Below, piece after piece: positions 36,251 to 45,161 of a stretch of 64,000 nt of DNA. The stretch spans positions 124,001-188,000 of the forward strand of contig JRUP01000014.1 in assembly GCA_000773965.1 (NCBI GenBank). Reading direction: 5' to 3'. The notes under the pieces are model-generated. The model was not told the origin of the DNA. It ran no database searches and saw only the letters and a list, made by a program, of their open reading frames with translations. The position numbers and the translations under genes are program-made. This stretch comes from Enterobacter cancerogenus (GTDB lineage: Bacteria > Pseudomonadota > Gammaproteobacteria > Enterobacterales > Enterobacteriaceae). How positions within the stretch are numbered: position 1 is the stretch's first letter; the number at the start of each line of letters is the position of its first letter.

Positions 36251-37282
36251 CTATCTCTTTTTTCGGTTTCTATGCATATCGATGGACACTGCGGCAACGA
36301 TGATGATGCCCTTAATGATGTCCTGCACGTAAGCATCCACACCCACGAAGGTGAATCCGCTCTTAATCAGACCCAGAATCACCGCACCAATCAGCGTCCC
36401 GGTGATGCGACCCACGCCGCCCATCAGGCTGCTACCGCCGATAACGGCTGCGGCAATCGCATCCAGCTCGTACGCCATACCCATGCTTGACTGGCCGCTA
36501 CTGACGCGTGCCGCCAGCACCACACCCGCCAGGCCAGACAGCGCACCTGCGATGGTGTAAACGATGATCAGGTACTTATTAACGTTGATCCCTGACACTT
36601 TGGCCGAAGTCATGTTGCCGCCAATCGCGTAAGCATATTTACCGTAACGGGTATGTTTCAGGGCGATGTGAAACAGGAAGGCCACCACCAGGAAGATGAT
36701 CACCGGCATCGCGCCCTGGCCGATGGAGGTAAAGCCATCTGACAGGAAGCTGATCGGGTTACCTTGCGTGTAATACTGCGCCAGACCACGCGCCGATACC
36801 ATCATGCCCAGTGTGGCGATAAATGGCGGGATACCGGTTTTGGTAATCAGGAAACCGTTCATGACCCCGCACAGCAAACCCACACCGATACCGGCCACAA
36901 TCGGAATGACGGCAGGCAGGTTAACCAGTGACGGATACATCGGTGTCAGGCTGTCAGAGGTTTGTGCCAGGCTAGCCGCCACCACCGCCGTCAGTGCAAT
37001 CACCGAACCAGACGACAGGTCAATCCCCGTAGTGATGATGACCTGGGTCACGCCCACCGCAATGATGCCGATGATCGCCACCTGTAAAACAATCAATACC
37101 AGACGGTTGGTGTTGAGCAGGAAAGATTGGTCACGAACGTACCAGCCCGCAATCTCAAAGATTAAGGCAATACCCAACATCACCACAAAGATGCCGGTAT
37201 CTTTCGGCAACTTATGGCGCAGGTTGCCAAAGAAGGATGTCGATTCCGCGGCCTGCGGGGCCGTAATTTTTACGTTACTCAT
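36251..37282 (-). CDS. CUT2-type sugar ABC transporter permease
   Basis: 343-residue inner-membrane permease of the RbsC/MglC/XylH class, from the ATG at 37282 (MSNVKITAP). Markers include TGIDLSSGSVIALTAVVAAS, NGFLITKTGIPPFIATLG, YAIGGNMTSAKVSGINVNKY and AIAAAVIGGSSLMGGVGRI. Last gene of a binding protein-ATPase-permease operon; gap to the ATPase is 14 nt. The sugar cannot be read from the sequence: ribose, galactose or inositol-like are all possible. Confidence 0.92.
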   Translation of the reverse strand: MSNVKITAPQAAESTSFFGNLRHKLPKDTGIFVVMLGIALIFEIAGWYVRDQSFLLNTNRLVLIVLQVAIIGIIAVGVTQVIITTGIDLSSGSVIALTAVVAASLAQTSDSLTPMYPSLVNLPAVIPIVAGIGVGLLCGVMNGFLITKTGIPPFIATLGMMVSARGLAQYYTQGNPISFLSDGFTSIGQGAMPVIIFLVVAFLFHIALKHTRYGKYAYAIGGNMTSAKVSGINVNKYLIIVYTIAGALSGLAGVVLAARVSSGQSSMGMAYELDAIAAAVIGGSSLMGGVGRITGTLIGAVILGLIKSGFTFVGVDAYVQDIIKGIIIVAAVSIDMHRNRKKR

Positions 37283-37296
37283 AGATGTCTCGCGCC

Positions 37297-38781
37297 TCAC
37301 TCGGATGCCAACGACAAAATGGTTTCCTGATTGGCCTCTTCTTTATCGAGGATGCCAGTTATACGTCCGCCGTGCATAACCATCACGCGGTCGCTCATGC
37401 CCAGAATTTCCGGCAACTCCGACGAGACCATAATGATGGCCACGCCACGGTTTGCCAGTTCGCTGATTAAGCGGTAAATCTCGGCTTTTGCCCCGACGTC
37501 AATACCGCGCGTCGGTTCATCGAGGATCAGAATCTTCGGTTGCGCCAGCAGCCAGCGCGCAATCAGCACCTTCTGCTGGTTACCGCCACTGAGGTTGTTG
37601 ATGATCTGATCCATGGTCGGCGTTTTAATATTGAGCTTGCGGATCTGCTCCATGCAGTCCTGTGCCATCTTCATGTGGCTAACGAAACCGGCTTTACTGA
37701 CATAATCCGGCATGTTGACGATGCTCATGTTCTCCATCACCGACAACACCAGAAATAAGCCGGACTTTTTACGGTCTTCGGTCAGGAACGCCATGCCCTT
37801 CTCAATCGCCGTGGAGGGCGAATCGATTTTGACCGGCACGCCATCGATCAGCACTTCACCGCTGTCGAAGCTTTCCATTCCGAACAAACTTTCCATCACT
37901 TCACTGCGTCCCGCCCCCACCAGACCGGCAACGCCGAGGATTTCGCCCTTGCGCACCGTGAAATTGATATCGGTGAAACGGTCTTTACAGGTAAGGTTGC
38001 GCACCGTCAGCACTTCTTCACCGATTTCACCATTGAATTTCGGGAACAGCTGCGTCAGTTCACGCCCCACCATCTGGGTAATTAATGACTGACGGGTAAA
38101 CTCGGAAGTGCTGTTGCTACCCACCCAGGTGCCGTCGCGGAAAATGCTGATCTCATCGGTGATGGTGAAAATCTCATCCATCTTGTGACTGATATAGATG
38201 ATGGCTTTACCCTGCGCACGCAGGTCGCGGATGATGGTGAACAGATGCGCCACTTCGGTTTCCGTCAGTGCCGAGGTCGGTTCGTCCATAATCACAATGT
38301 CGGAGTTCCACGACACCGCTTTGGCAATTTCCACCATCTGCTGAGCAGCGATACTCAGCTCGCCAACCATACGATCGGCTTTTAAACGGATATTGAGTTT
38401 GTTGAGTAATTCCTGCGTTTGCTTGTTCAGCAACGCGTGGTCAACAAAGCCGTACTTCATCGGTTCGCGACCGAGCCAGATGTTCTCAGCCACAGTCATG
38501 TAAGGCACCAGATTCAGTTCCTGGTGGATCATGGAGATGCCAGAACGCAGCGCATCCATGGTGTCCTGAAACTGCACCGGCTCCCCTTTAATGCGAATGG
38601 TGCCCTTATCGGGACGATACATCCCGATAAGGCATTTCATTAAAGTGGATTTGCCCGCGCCATTTTCACCCATCAGGGCATGTACCGACCCCGGTTTAAT
38701 GCGTAGTGAGACATTGTCGAGTGCCTTCACTCCGGGGAAGAACTTGCTGATGCCTTCGGCTTCAAGCGCAAAAGCGGTCAT
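37297..38781 (-). CDS. CUT2-type sugar ABC transporter double ATPase
   Basis: 494-residue protein with two ABC domains, closest in feel to MglA/RbsA. Domain 1: Walker A GENGAGKSTLMK near 37-48, then a divergent signature LSIAAQQMVEIAK, and IVIMDEPTSALTETE. Domain 2: degenerate P-loop GLVGAGRSEV, LSGGNQQKVLIARWLL and ILILDEPTRGIDVGAK. The degenerate second Walker A is normal for this class. Start has GGAGG about 6 nt upstream; a 32-nt gap follows the binding-protein gene. Confidence 0.93.
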   Translation of the reverse strand: MTAFALEAEGISKFFPGVKALDNVSLRIKPGSVHALMGENGAGKSTLMKCLIGMYRPDKGTIRIKGEPVQFQDTMDALRSGISMIHQELNLVPYMTVAENIWLGREPMKYGFVDHALLNKQTQELLNKLNIRLKADRMVGELSIAAQQMVEIAKAVSWNSDIVIMDEPTSALTETEVAHLFTIIRDLRAQGKAIIYISHKMDEIFTITDEISIFRDGTWVGSNSTSEFTRQSLITQMVGRELTQLFPKFNGEIGEEVLTVRNLTCKDRFTDINFTVRKGEILGVAGLVGAGRSEVMESLFGMESFDSGEVLIDGVPVKIDSPSTAIEKGMAFLTEDRKKSGLFLVLSVMENMSIVNMPDYVSKAGFVSHMKMAQDCMEQIRKLNIKTPTMDQIINNLSGGNQQKVLIARWLLAQPKILILDEPTRGIDVGAKAEIYRLISELANRGVAIIMVSSELPEILGMSDRVMVMHGGRITGILDKEEANQETILSLASE

Positions 38782-38813
38782 ACATCACCTCCGTACGGCT
38801 GAGTCGGGAACGA

Positions 38814-39737
38814 TTATTTCTGGTTACGAGATTCGAACTGCGCCATGTTGTCTTTGGTGATCAGCTGGTAAGGGATGTTAATCACTTTCTCCACTTTCTC
38901 GCCTTTCGCCAGTTTCACGGCAGTCTGTACGGCGCCTTCACCCTGACCTTTAGCATCCTGGAATACAGTGGCGACCATCTTGCCGTTCTTTAGCATCTGC
39001 AACGCATCCGGTGTACCATCCACGCCCGCAATCAGGATGTGGTTCGGGTTTTTGCCCAGCGCCTGCAGCGCACCGATCGCCATTTCATCGTTGTTAGAAG
39101 CAATCGCCTGAATGTCATCGCCTGCAGTCATCCAGTTACTCACTACGTCCACCGCGTCATTACGGGTGAATTTCGCGGTCTGTTTCTGCACCACTTTGAT
39201 GCCAGGATATTTAGCCACCACCGCTTCAACACCTTTGGTGCGGTCACGGGTAGATTCGTTAGCCAGATCGCCCATCAAAATGGCGACGTTGCCTTTACCG
39301 TTCATCGCTTTTGCCAGCGCTTCCATTTGCAGACGGCCTGCTAATTCGGAGTCAGAGCCGACATAAGCCATTTTGTCGGTCAATTCACCTGCCGGTTTGC
39401 GGTTTACAAAGATCAGCGGCACACCCGCTTTAGAAGCCGCATCCATCAAAGGTTTGACGGCATTGGTATCCACCGGGTTAACGATAATGGCGTCAACGCC
39501 CTGACCGATGAAGTTCTGAATTTGTTGCAGCTGTTGGGAGACGTCGCCTTTCGCATCTTCGACCTGACCCTTAACGCCATCTTTGGTCATCTCTTTCTGC
39601 ATCGCGGTGCGCAGAATGGTCAGGAAGTTATCGTCAAACAGCGCCATAGAGACGCCCACCTGAAGGTCTTTTGCCATAACAGCGGCAGGTAACATGCAAG
39701 CTAACAGGGAAGTCACTAACGCTTTTTTGAATTTCAT
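38814..39737 (-). CDS. CUT2-type sugar-binding periplasmic protein
   Basis: 307-residue periplasmic binding protein with a signal peptide ending AAVMA-KDLQVG. Type I (RbsB-like) fold markers are QQLQQIQNFIGQGVDAIIVN, VPLIFVNRKPAGE, SNNDEMAIGALQALG and LIAGVDGTPDALQ. First gene of the operon, so the promoter lies in 39738-40190. The VGVSMALFDDNFLT opening resembles inositol/ribose-type binding proteins. Ligand is not certain. Confidence 0.92.
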   Translation of the reverse strand: MKFKKALVTSLLACMLPAAVMAKDLQVGVSMALFDDNFLTILRTAMQKEMTKDGVKGQVEDAKGDVSQQLQQIQNFIGQGVDAIIVNPVDTNAVKPLMDAASKAGVPLIFVNRKPAGELTDKMAYVGSDSELAGRLQMEALAKAMNGKGNVAILMGDLANESTRDRTKGVEAVVAKYPGIKVVQKQTAKFTRNDAVDVVSNWMTAGDDIQAIASNNDEMAIGALQALGKNPNHILIAGVDGTPDALQMLKNGKMVATVFQDAKGQGEGAVQTAVKLAKGEKVEKVINIPYQLITKDNMAQFESRNQK

Positions 39738-40197
39738 AGGTAACCCTTCTTATTCGTTAACATGCTCAGTTGGGCTGATACGACGAATGAAAAATATTTT
39801 TTACATTCACTCAACGGCACTGGCGTTATTTATCTGGTTGTAGAGGTAAGGCTTCTGGTCTAACGCTATCGTTTCGGTACTGCTCTTTCCTGCAACTATC
39901 TACTTATCAAAAGGTTATTTTCAAAATGCTGTTTCAGACGCCAAAACTGATTTCACCCGTGATGATAAGCAGTTCATTTGTTTCATCTGATCAGCATTTG
40001 AAATTTTCATCATAAAAGCACTGAAATGATTGTTTTAAAATCGGCAAATAACAAAACTTTGACATGCATCTAACATCTCAAAGGAAATGCGCTTAAAGTG
40101 AGATCTTGCTGGCAGTTTGAAATCTGAACGTTCAAGGCAGAAAAGCAGCATTCCGCTGCTTTTACGCGCACTTAAACCAGAAGTGTGCGATCGGGCT
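39738..40197. other. AT-rich upstream region of the sugar ABC operon
   Basis: A 460-nt gap with no credible open frame. It must contain the minus-strand sugar-transport promoter. The only symmetrical element I see is AACG-CTAT-CGTT at 39862-39873, similar in style to LacI-family operators. No good CRP site was found by eye. The part nearest 40190 leads into the tRNA promoter. Confidence 0.3.
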
Positions 40198-40226
40198 TTG
40201 ACATTGGGGATCGGCATCGCTAATAT
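40198..40226 (+). promoter_or_regulatory. Sigma-70 promoter of tRNA-Asn
   Basis: Consensus -35 TTGACA (40198-40203), exactly 17 bp, then -10 TAATAT (40221-40226) and a GC-rich GCGCC discriminator typical of stable-RNA promoters under stringent control. Predicted start about 40233, a dozen bases before the tRNA. Confidence 0.85.
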
Positions 40227-40244
40227 GCGCCTCGTTCACACGAT

Positions 40245-40320
40245 TCCTCTGTAGTTCAGTCGGTAGAACGGCGGACTGTTAATCCGTATGTCACTGGTTC
40301 GAGTCCAGTCAGAGGAGCCA
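40245..40320 (+). tRNA. tRNA-Asn (GUU)
   Basis: 76-nt gene with encoded CCA. Acceptor TCCTCTG pairs with CAGAGGA. D-loop AGTTCAGTCGGTAGAAC, anticodon GTT at 40278-40280 in the loop CTGTTAA, and T-arm GGTTCGAGTCC are all present. It is essentially identical to the enterobacterial tRNA-Asn as remembered. No integrase or att-like duplication follows it. Confidence 0.98.
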
Positions 40321-40329
40321 TATTTAGAG

Positions 40330-40364
40330 AAGCCCGCTCAGGGAAACCTGAGCGGGCTTTTTGT
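40330..40364 (+). terminator. Terminator of tRNA-Asn
   Basis: AAGCCCGCTCAGG-GAAA-CCTGAGCGGGCTT followed by TTTTGTTTTT: a 13-bp perfect stem with a GNRA tetraloop, starting 10 nt after the tRNA. Confidence 0.93.
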
Positions 40365-40464
40365 TTTTATGATTTGTTGATGATAAACGAGGAAGCCTGA
40401 CCATTCATTATTCGGCCAGTCTTCCTAAGGGCTGGTTGCTTGTTGTATTGCAGAACGCTCAATA

Positions 40465-40498
40465 CGAAAAGGCCGCTCAGAATTCACTGAGCGGCCTT
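40465..40498 (-). terminator. Terminator of the MFS gene
   Basis: AAGGCCGCTCAG (40469-40480) pairs with CTGAGCGGCCTT (40487-40498). On the minus strand the stem runs into TTTTCG. It lies 28 nt past the MFS stop. Confidence 0.85.
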
Positions 40499-40525
40499 CA
40501 CACTTCTGTTTTTATCTTCTTTATA

Positions 40526-41857
40526 TTACCGCGCCAGCGAAGCCGCTTGACTTAATGTCATATTACGCGTCTCCGGTGCCAGCCATACCGATACCAGCAG
40601 GCCAATAAAGGAAACAATCGCGGCAGCATACATGGTGTATTCGATACCCAGATTTTGCAGGGAAATCGGCACCAGCCAGGTTCCTGCGGCAGAACCGATA
40701 CGTGACATGGATGAACCCATACCGACGGCGAAGGCACGCACTTCCGTTGGGAACAACTCATTCGGATACACTAACTCCAGCACCTGCGCTCCGCCGATAA
40801 ATACTGCGTAAGCACCAAACATCACCAGCACCAGCATTTCAGAACCGTGGGAGAACATCCCCAGTGCCAACAGCGCCAGGCTTGACCATAAAAAGCTGTG
40901 AATGATCAGACGGCGGCGGCCCATGCTATCAATTAAACGGGTTGCCACAATACAGCCCACCACAAACAGCAAGGTGATGGCGATTGAACCCAGTGAGGCC
41001 CATTCGCCGTCCAGATTCAGGGCTTTCAATACGACTGGTGCGAACGAATACACCGCAAACATCGGTACGACGGCAGCACTCCAGAACACCGAGACAAACA
41101 ACATACGTTTGCCGTAGCCAGAGCGCACCAGATCTTTCAGCGTAACTTTGGCTTCCACCGACTCCGCTGGCATATTTTTCAGCGAGAATTCCGGACCGTA
41201 GACTTTCTTAATGATCTGCTCAGCCTCATTGAAACGACCTTTGCTGACTAACCAGCGTGGTGATTCCGGCGTGCCGATGCGCAGAACGAAAAGGAGTACC
41301 CCCAGCACAGCCGGGCTGGCCAGTACCAGACGCCATGCGGCATCACCGCCAATCGAGAGAATGAGGTTACCCACGATATAAGCCAGGGCTGCACCGGCAA
41401 ACCAGAGAATGGTCAAACCGGCCAAACGTTTACCACGATGCTTTTGCGGCAGGAATTCGGTCAGCAGTGATCCGGCAACCGGATACTCCAGCCCCACTCC
41501 GACCCCCACCAGGAAACGCAGGATAAATAGCGTCAGCGCCGATTCCGCCCAGAAAGTGCCGACCGAACCCAGGATAAACAGGATTGGCCCGACAAAGAAC
41601 AGACGACGACGACCCACAATATCGGTCAGCCATCCGCCAAGGAAACCACTGCAGAAGGTGCCGAGCATCGCTGAAGCGGCCACCATGCCCTGCCAGAAGG
41701 TATCAAGTTGCAGATGCTGGGAAAACTGCACGATCGCCACGCCGATAATACTCAGCACGTAGCCATCGAGGATCCAACCGCCACCCGCGCGCAGCGACAT
41801 TAACTGGTGAAAATTATTAAGCGGGACATCTTCAATGGATATATTGGTGTTGCTCAT
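40526..41857 (-). CDS. MFS transporter, sugar-porter family
   Basis: 443-residue inner-membrane transporter with about 12 hydrophobic segments. Family signatures are DIVGRRRLFFVGP after helix 2, RFLVGVGVGLEYPVAGSLLTE, PESPRWLVSKGRFNEAEQII before the central loop, SMGRRRLIIHS, and YPNELFPTEVRAFAVGMG in the C half. These match the sugar/metabolite:H+ symporter group. Monocistronic between its terminator and a 627-nt upstream gap. Substrate unknown. Confidence 0.92.
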   Translation of the reverse strand: MSNTNISIEDVPLNNFHQLMSLRAGGGWILDGYVLSIIGVAIVQFSQHLQLDTFWQGMVAASAMLGTFCSGFLGGWLTDIVGRRRLFFVGPILFILGSVGTFWAESALTLFILRFLVGVGVGLEYPVAGSLLTEFLPQKHRGKRLAGLTILWFAGAALAYIVGNLILSIGGDAAWRLVLASPAVLGVLLFVLRIGTPESPRWLVSKGRFNEAEQIIKKVYGPEFSLKNMPAESVEAKVTLKDLVRSGYGKRMLFVSVFWSAAVVPMFAVYSFAPVVLKALNLDGEWASLGSIAITLLFVVGCIVATRLIDSMGRRRLIIHSFLWSSLALLALGMFSHGSEMLVLVMFGAYAVFIGGAQVLELVYPNELFPTEVRAFAVGMGSSMSRIGSAAGTWLVPISLQNLGIEYTMYAAAIVSFIGLLVSVWLAPETRNMTLSQAASLAR

Positions 41858-42484
41858 AACAGGGTCTCTCCTGAATTATTCATTTCTCTGCAGGCGCAGC
41901 GATCTGTCCAAATCAAAGATGATTTGGCGGAACGTTAAAGAAACAGAAAAAACATCATTGACTGATTTAGGTATTTCTTTGAAAAAGAAATTGACCTCGA
42001 AATTGAAAAACCCTGCGTTTAATCCCTGAACATAAATAATGAAATTAGGCATGACCCACATACAGATCGTCTGTCTTCATCATTGTTTAGCGGTGTGTTG
42101 ACCCAATACGCATTTGTTCGCTTTTGTCTGTTAATCACAGGTTAACTCCATGTTCAAACTATGCTGAATTTCAGGTGGTGTAAACATGCCCAGGACACCC
42201 AAAACTTGAGATTGTGATCATCTCCAAAATTCATCTGAAAAAATAATTCGAAAAAGTTATACGTATAACTCATTGAAAATTAATTTATTAATTTTAAACC
42301 ACGGTAAAATCATACTACTTAATTGTATTTCCTTTGTATTTTTCATGTATGCAAAAAGTTACGTGGTGGGATGGATTTTCATGGGTTGGGGAGCAAGCAG
42401 GTAGGAGTGAGTCGGCGTGCAAGTACGCGAAACAGTGCGCCAGATCGCACTGTTTATTCGCGGATAGAAAGTCAAAGAAGGGAA
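41858..42484. other. Long AT-rich gap with a 16-bp perfect palindrome
   Basis: 627 nt between the MFS start and the antitoxin stop. No convincing gene seen. It should contain the MFS promoter. AGTTATACGTATAACT at 42255-42270 is a perfect 16-bp palindrome in an AT-rich stretch, a good operator candidate. AAACAGTGCG (42430-42439) / CGCACTGTTT (42446-42455), loop CCAGAT, is a perfect hairpin 30 nt past the antitoxin stop and probably ends that transcript. Composition is lower in GC than the neighbours. Confidence 0.5.
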
Positions 42485-42787
42485 TTAAACAACAAACTCA
42501 TAATGCGAGCCATCGGGGAGCTCGATGTTGAGACGCAGTTTTCCGCCAGCGGCTTCAACATAGCGCTTCAGCGTCGAGAGTTTTAAGTCCCGGCCAGGTT
42601 TTTCCATTCCAGCCACGGTGGGTTGTTTAATATTTAATTGCTGCGCTATCTCTACCTGCGTTTTGTTTACTCTTTCACGCAATTCAGCAAGGTGAATATT
42701 TAACAATACTTCTTCAGCCATGGTGTTAGCTTTAGCCACCACCTCTGGCTTCTCGGCCGCAAGAATCTGTTCGAGTGTTCTGCCCAT
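42485..42787 (-). CDS. HigA-like XRE-family antitoxin
   Basis: 100-residue protein with a central helix-turn-helix (VEIAQQLNIKQPTVAGMEK, about residues 44-62) and the STLKRYVEAAGGKLRLNIEL segment typical of HigA-type antitoxins encoded after their toxin. The gene begins 4 nt after the toxin stop and would be the DNA-binding partner that represses the pair. Its frame is compact and ends just before a hairpin. Confidence 0.87.
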   Translation of the reverse strand: MGRTLEQILAAEKPEVVAKANTMAEEVLLNIHLAELRERVNKTQVEIAQQLNIKQPTVAGMEKPGRDLKLSTLKRYVEAAGGKLRLNIELPDGSHYEFVV

Positions 42788-42791
42788 GTCG

Positions 42792-43145
42792 TTACTCCTT
42801 TGTCTCTTCGCGTTGAAGATGATGGGTAAATTCTTTATCTGCGAGCGGGATCAGCTCAGCATAAAAACGCTTTTCATTGCCACTCTTATGACCCGCACAA
42901 AGCACTACACCGCTGCGCCGGGGATCGAATGCGTAAAATGCCCGAATAGGATCACCTTTGCTTTGAATGCGAAGCTCTTTCATATTGCTAAAACGAGAGC
43001 CTTTGAGGGTGTCGGCGTAGGGCCTGCATAATGCGGGGCCAGCTTGCTGTAATACGATCATTGCGGACAAAACGCATGCTCGATCAGTGTCGTCTTGCGC
43101 TCCAAGCCAATCATCAAACGTGTCCGTTGTAATTATTTGCCACAT
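42792..43145 (-). CDS. RelE/HigB-like toxin
   Basis: 117-residue protein of the phage Gp49/HigB type of RelE-superfamily toxins, which cut mRNA on the ribosome. Recognisable segments are FDDWLGAQDDTDRACVLSAM, GPALCRPYADTLKGSRFSNMKELRIQ, IRAFYAFDPRRSGVVLCAGHKSG and KRFYAELIPLADKEF. Toxin-first gene order fits the HigBA arrangement. AAGGAG lies about 8 nt before the ATG at 43145. Confidence 0.88.
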   Translation of the reverse strand: MWQIITTDTFDDWLGAQDDTDRACVLSAMIVLQQAGPALCRPYADTLKGSRFSNMKELRIQSKGDPIRAFYAFDPRRSGVVLCAGHKSGNEKRFYAELIPLADKEFTHHLQREETKE

Positions 43146-43160
43146 GATACGCTCCTTGCG

Positions 43161-43188
43161 ATATAGGTCAAATGCTATATAGGTTAAA
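43161..43188 (-). promoter_or_regulatory. Direct-repeat operator of the toxin-antitoxin pair
   Basis: Two 12-bp direct repeats, ATATAGGTCAAA (43161-43172) and ATATAGGTTAAA (43177-43188), lie 16 bp apart just upstream of the toxin start. On the minus strand one gives TTTGACCTATAT, overlapping a plausible promoter. Repeats here are the expected target of the antitoxin. Confidence 0.6.
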
Positions 43189-43259
43189 GGCGATAATCAG
43201 TGTGGCGAGGCAGTTTGAATCATGCACTTGTTCTGTTAAAACGTGTCGATAAGGATTCC

Positions 43260-43294
43260 AAAAAAATGCCCGCTCAGTTATCCAGAGCGGGCAT
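43260..43294 (-). terminator. Terminator of metNI
   Basis: ATGCCCGCTC (43266-43275) pairs with GAGCGGGCAT (43285-43294), followed on the minus strand by seven T. It lies about 95 nt past the metI stop, leaving room for a short extra 3' segment. Confidence 0.9.
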
Positions 43295-43387
43295 GAACAG
43301 AATCAACGACGATATTAATCCACGGCGGGCGGTAAAGGTGCCACATCTGCGTTGCTGTCGCCAATGATGGAATGTAATGCGCGAAAA

Positions 43388-44044
43388 CTAGTGTCGCTTA
43401 TCGATGTGCTGCACCAGTCGATCCCCGACCCACTGAATGCCGCACACCAGCACAATCAACACCGCAATCACCGCGATCATCACTGAGGTTTCAAAGCGTT
43501 GATAACCGTAGCGAATCGCCAGATCGCCTAATCCGCCCGCACCAATCGCTCCCGCCATCGCTGATGCACCGATCAATGCCACCAGCGTCACCACAAACCC
43601 CGAGAGAATGCCGGGCAGCGCTTCAGGAATCAGCACATCCCAGACGATACGTAGCTTGCTGGCGCCCATCGCGCGTACTGCATCAATCAAGCCGCGATCC
43701 ACATCGCGCAGTGACACTTCAGCCACGCGAGCGAAATACGGCGTCGCGGTGATCGATAGCGGAACTATCGCCGCCCAGGTCCCCAGTGACGTCCCGACCA
43801 GAAAGCGGGTAAACGGAATCAGCGCCACCAGCAAAATGATGAAAGGGAGCGATCGGAAGCCGTTGATCACCAGCCCCAGCACCCGGTTAATGCCGCGATG
43901 TTCTGCAATACCGCCTGCACTGGTCATCACCAGAATCAATCCCAACGGCAAACCGGCCAGCAGTGAAAACAGCCCGGAAATCAGCGTCATTACTACCGTT
44001 TCGCCCAACGCATTGAGCAATAAATCAATCATCACTGGCGACAT
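43388..44044 (-). CDS. metI: MetI-like methionine-type ABC permease
   Basis: 218-residue inner-membrane permease of the methionine uptake family, about five hydrophobic segments, EAA loop DAVRAMGASKLRIVWDVLIPEALPG and GAIGAGGLGDLAIRYGYQRF. Length matches MetI (217). It overlaps the metN 3' end by 20 nt. No metQ binding-protein gene is found next to it, so either an unlinked MetQ serves it or the substrate differs. Methionine, its sulfoxide or another sulfur compound are possible. Confidence 0.9.
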   Translation of the reverse strand: MSPVMIDLLLNALGETVVMTLISGLFSLLAGLPLGLILVMTSAGGIAEHRGINRVLGLVINGFRSLPFIILLVALIPFTRFLVGTSLGTWAAIVPLSITATPYFARVAEVSLRDVDRGLIDAVRAMGASKLRIVWDVLIPEALPGILSGFVVTLVALIGASAMAGAIGAGGLGDLAIRYGYQRFETSVMIAVIAVLIVLVCGIQWVGDRLVQHIDKRH

Positions 44045-45152
44045 AACCCACTAACTCCACTTGCGCCTGCTGCCCGCGCAGCCAGCTGAGAATCTGTTGC
44101 TCATCGGTCACGTTGGCGACCGGAAGCGCAATAAAGAAGCGCACCACAGCGTAGTGCTGAATATGGTCGATGCCACCTTGCAGTAAGCGGAATTTACCCG
44201 GCAACGCCGCCGCAAAACGGGTCAGCAGATCCCCTTGCGCGTCCTCGCCAGCAAAGTGCACGCTGTAGATGGCTTCGCCCCGTCTCCTCTCGGTCACCCT
44301 TGCGGCAAGTGCTTCGGGTAACTGCGGCAGCAAACCACGCAGTAAGGTTCGCGTCAGCTCGAATTGCGGATGGGCGAACACCTGCCACACCAGGCCTTGC
44401 TCAATGATCTCACCCGCGTCAATCACCGCCACGCGGTGCGCCACCGACTTGATGACTTCCATTTCGTGAGTGATCAGCAGAATAGTGATACCCAGTTTTT
44501 GGTTGAGCGATTTAAGCAGCGTGAGAATAGAACGGGTGGTTTCAGGATCCAGTGCTGAAGTCGCTTCATCACACAGCAGCAGTGCCGGGCTTGCCGCCAG
44601 TGCACGAGCAATGCCAACACGCTGTTTCTGACCGCCTGAGAGCGCCGCCGGATAGTGCTGTGCCTTATTCGCCAGCCCCACCAATTCCAGTAATTCCGTC
44701 ACGCGCTGGGCACGTTGCACCTTATCCAGACCGGCAATTTTCAGCGGCAACGCGACATTCTGCGCCACGGTTTTCGCCGATAGCAGGTTGAAGTGTTGGA
44801 ACACCATACCGACGCGGCTACGCACAGATTGCAGCTGTTTTTCCGACAGGCCGGTAATTTTCCGGCCTTCGATTTCAATGACGCCTTCGTCAGGTTGCTC
44901 CAGCCCGTTCAGACAGCGAATTAACGTCGATTTGCCCGCACCACTGCGGCCAATCAGGCCGAGAATCTCACCTTTCTGCACCGTTAGTGAAACATCGCGC
45001 AGCGCCTGAGTTTGCCCAAAGCGACGTGAAACGCCCTGCAAGCGCACCACGCTGCCGCTTTCGCGAGCAAAACGTTCACGGTCTTGCGCATTCTCTACCA
45101 CGCCACGCGTTAACGCGCTAAACGGCCCTTCGACTCCTGTGAAAATCGTCAT
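44025..45152 (-). CDS. metN: MetN-like ABC ATPase with NIL domain
   Basis: 375-residue ATPase of the methionine importer type. Walker [13 protein letters not shown] near 68-79, LSGGQKQRVGIARAL and LLLCDEATSALDPETT, then a C-terminal ACT-like NIL regulatory domain (about 290-375, ending VANVTDEQQILSWLRGQ) which in MetN senses methionine. An N-terminal extension of about 35 residues precedes the usual start (VVRLQGVSRRFG). Partner of MetI; a 32-codon signal-peptide-like reading frame precedes it. Confidence 0.9.
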   Translation of the reverse strand: MTIFTGVEGPFSALTRGVVENAQDRERFARESGSVVRLQGVSRRFGQTQALRDVSLTVQKGEILGLIGRSGAGKSTLIRCLNGLEQPDEGVIEIEGRKITGLSEKQLQSVRSRVGMVFQHFNLLSAKTVAQNVALPLKIAGLDKVQRAQRVTELLELVGLANKAQHYPAALSGGQKQRVGIARALAASPALLLCDEATSALDPETTRSILTLLKSLNQKLGITILLITHEMEVIKSVAHRVAVIDAGEIIEQGLVWQVFAHPQFELTRTLLRGLLPQLPEALAARVTERRRGEAIYSVHFAGEDAQGDLLTRFAAALPGKFRLLQGGIDHIQHYAVVRFFIALPVANVTDEQQILSWLRGQQAQVELVGYVASDD

Positions 45153-45161
45153 GCTAGATCC

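Noticed and set aside
40245..42484. Integrative element at tRNA-Asn
   Set aside because: tRNA genes are common integration sites, but no integrase, direct repeat of the tRNA 3' end or phage gene follows. The tRNA terminator is intact.
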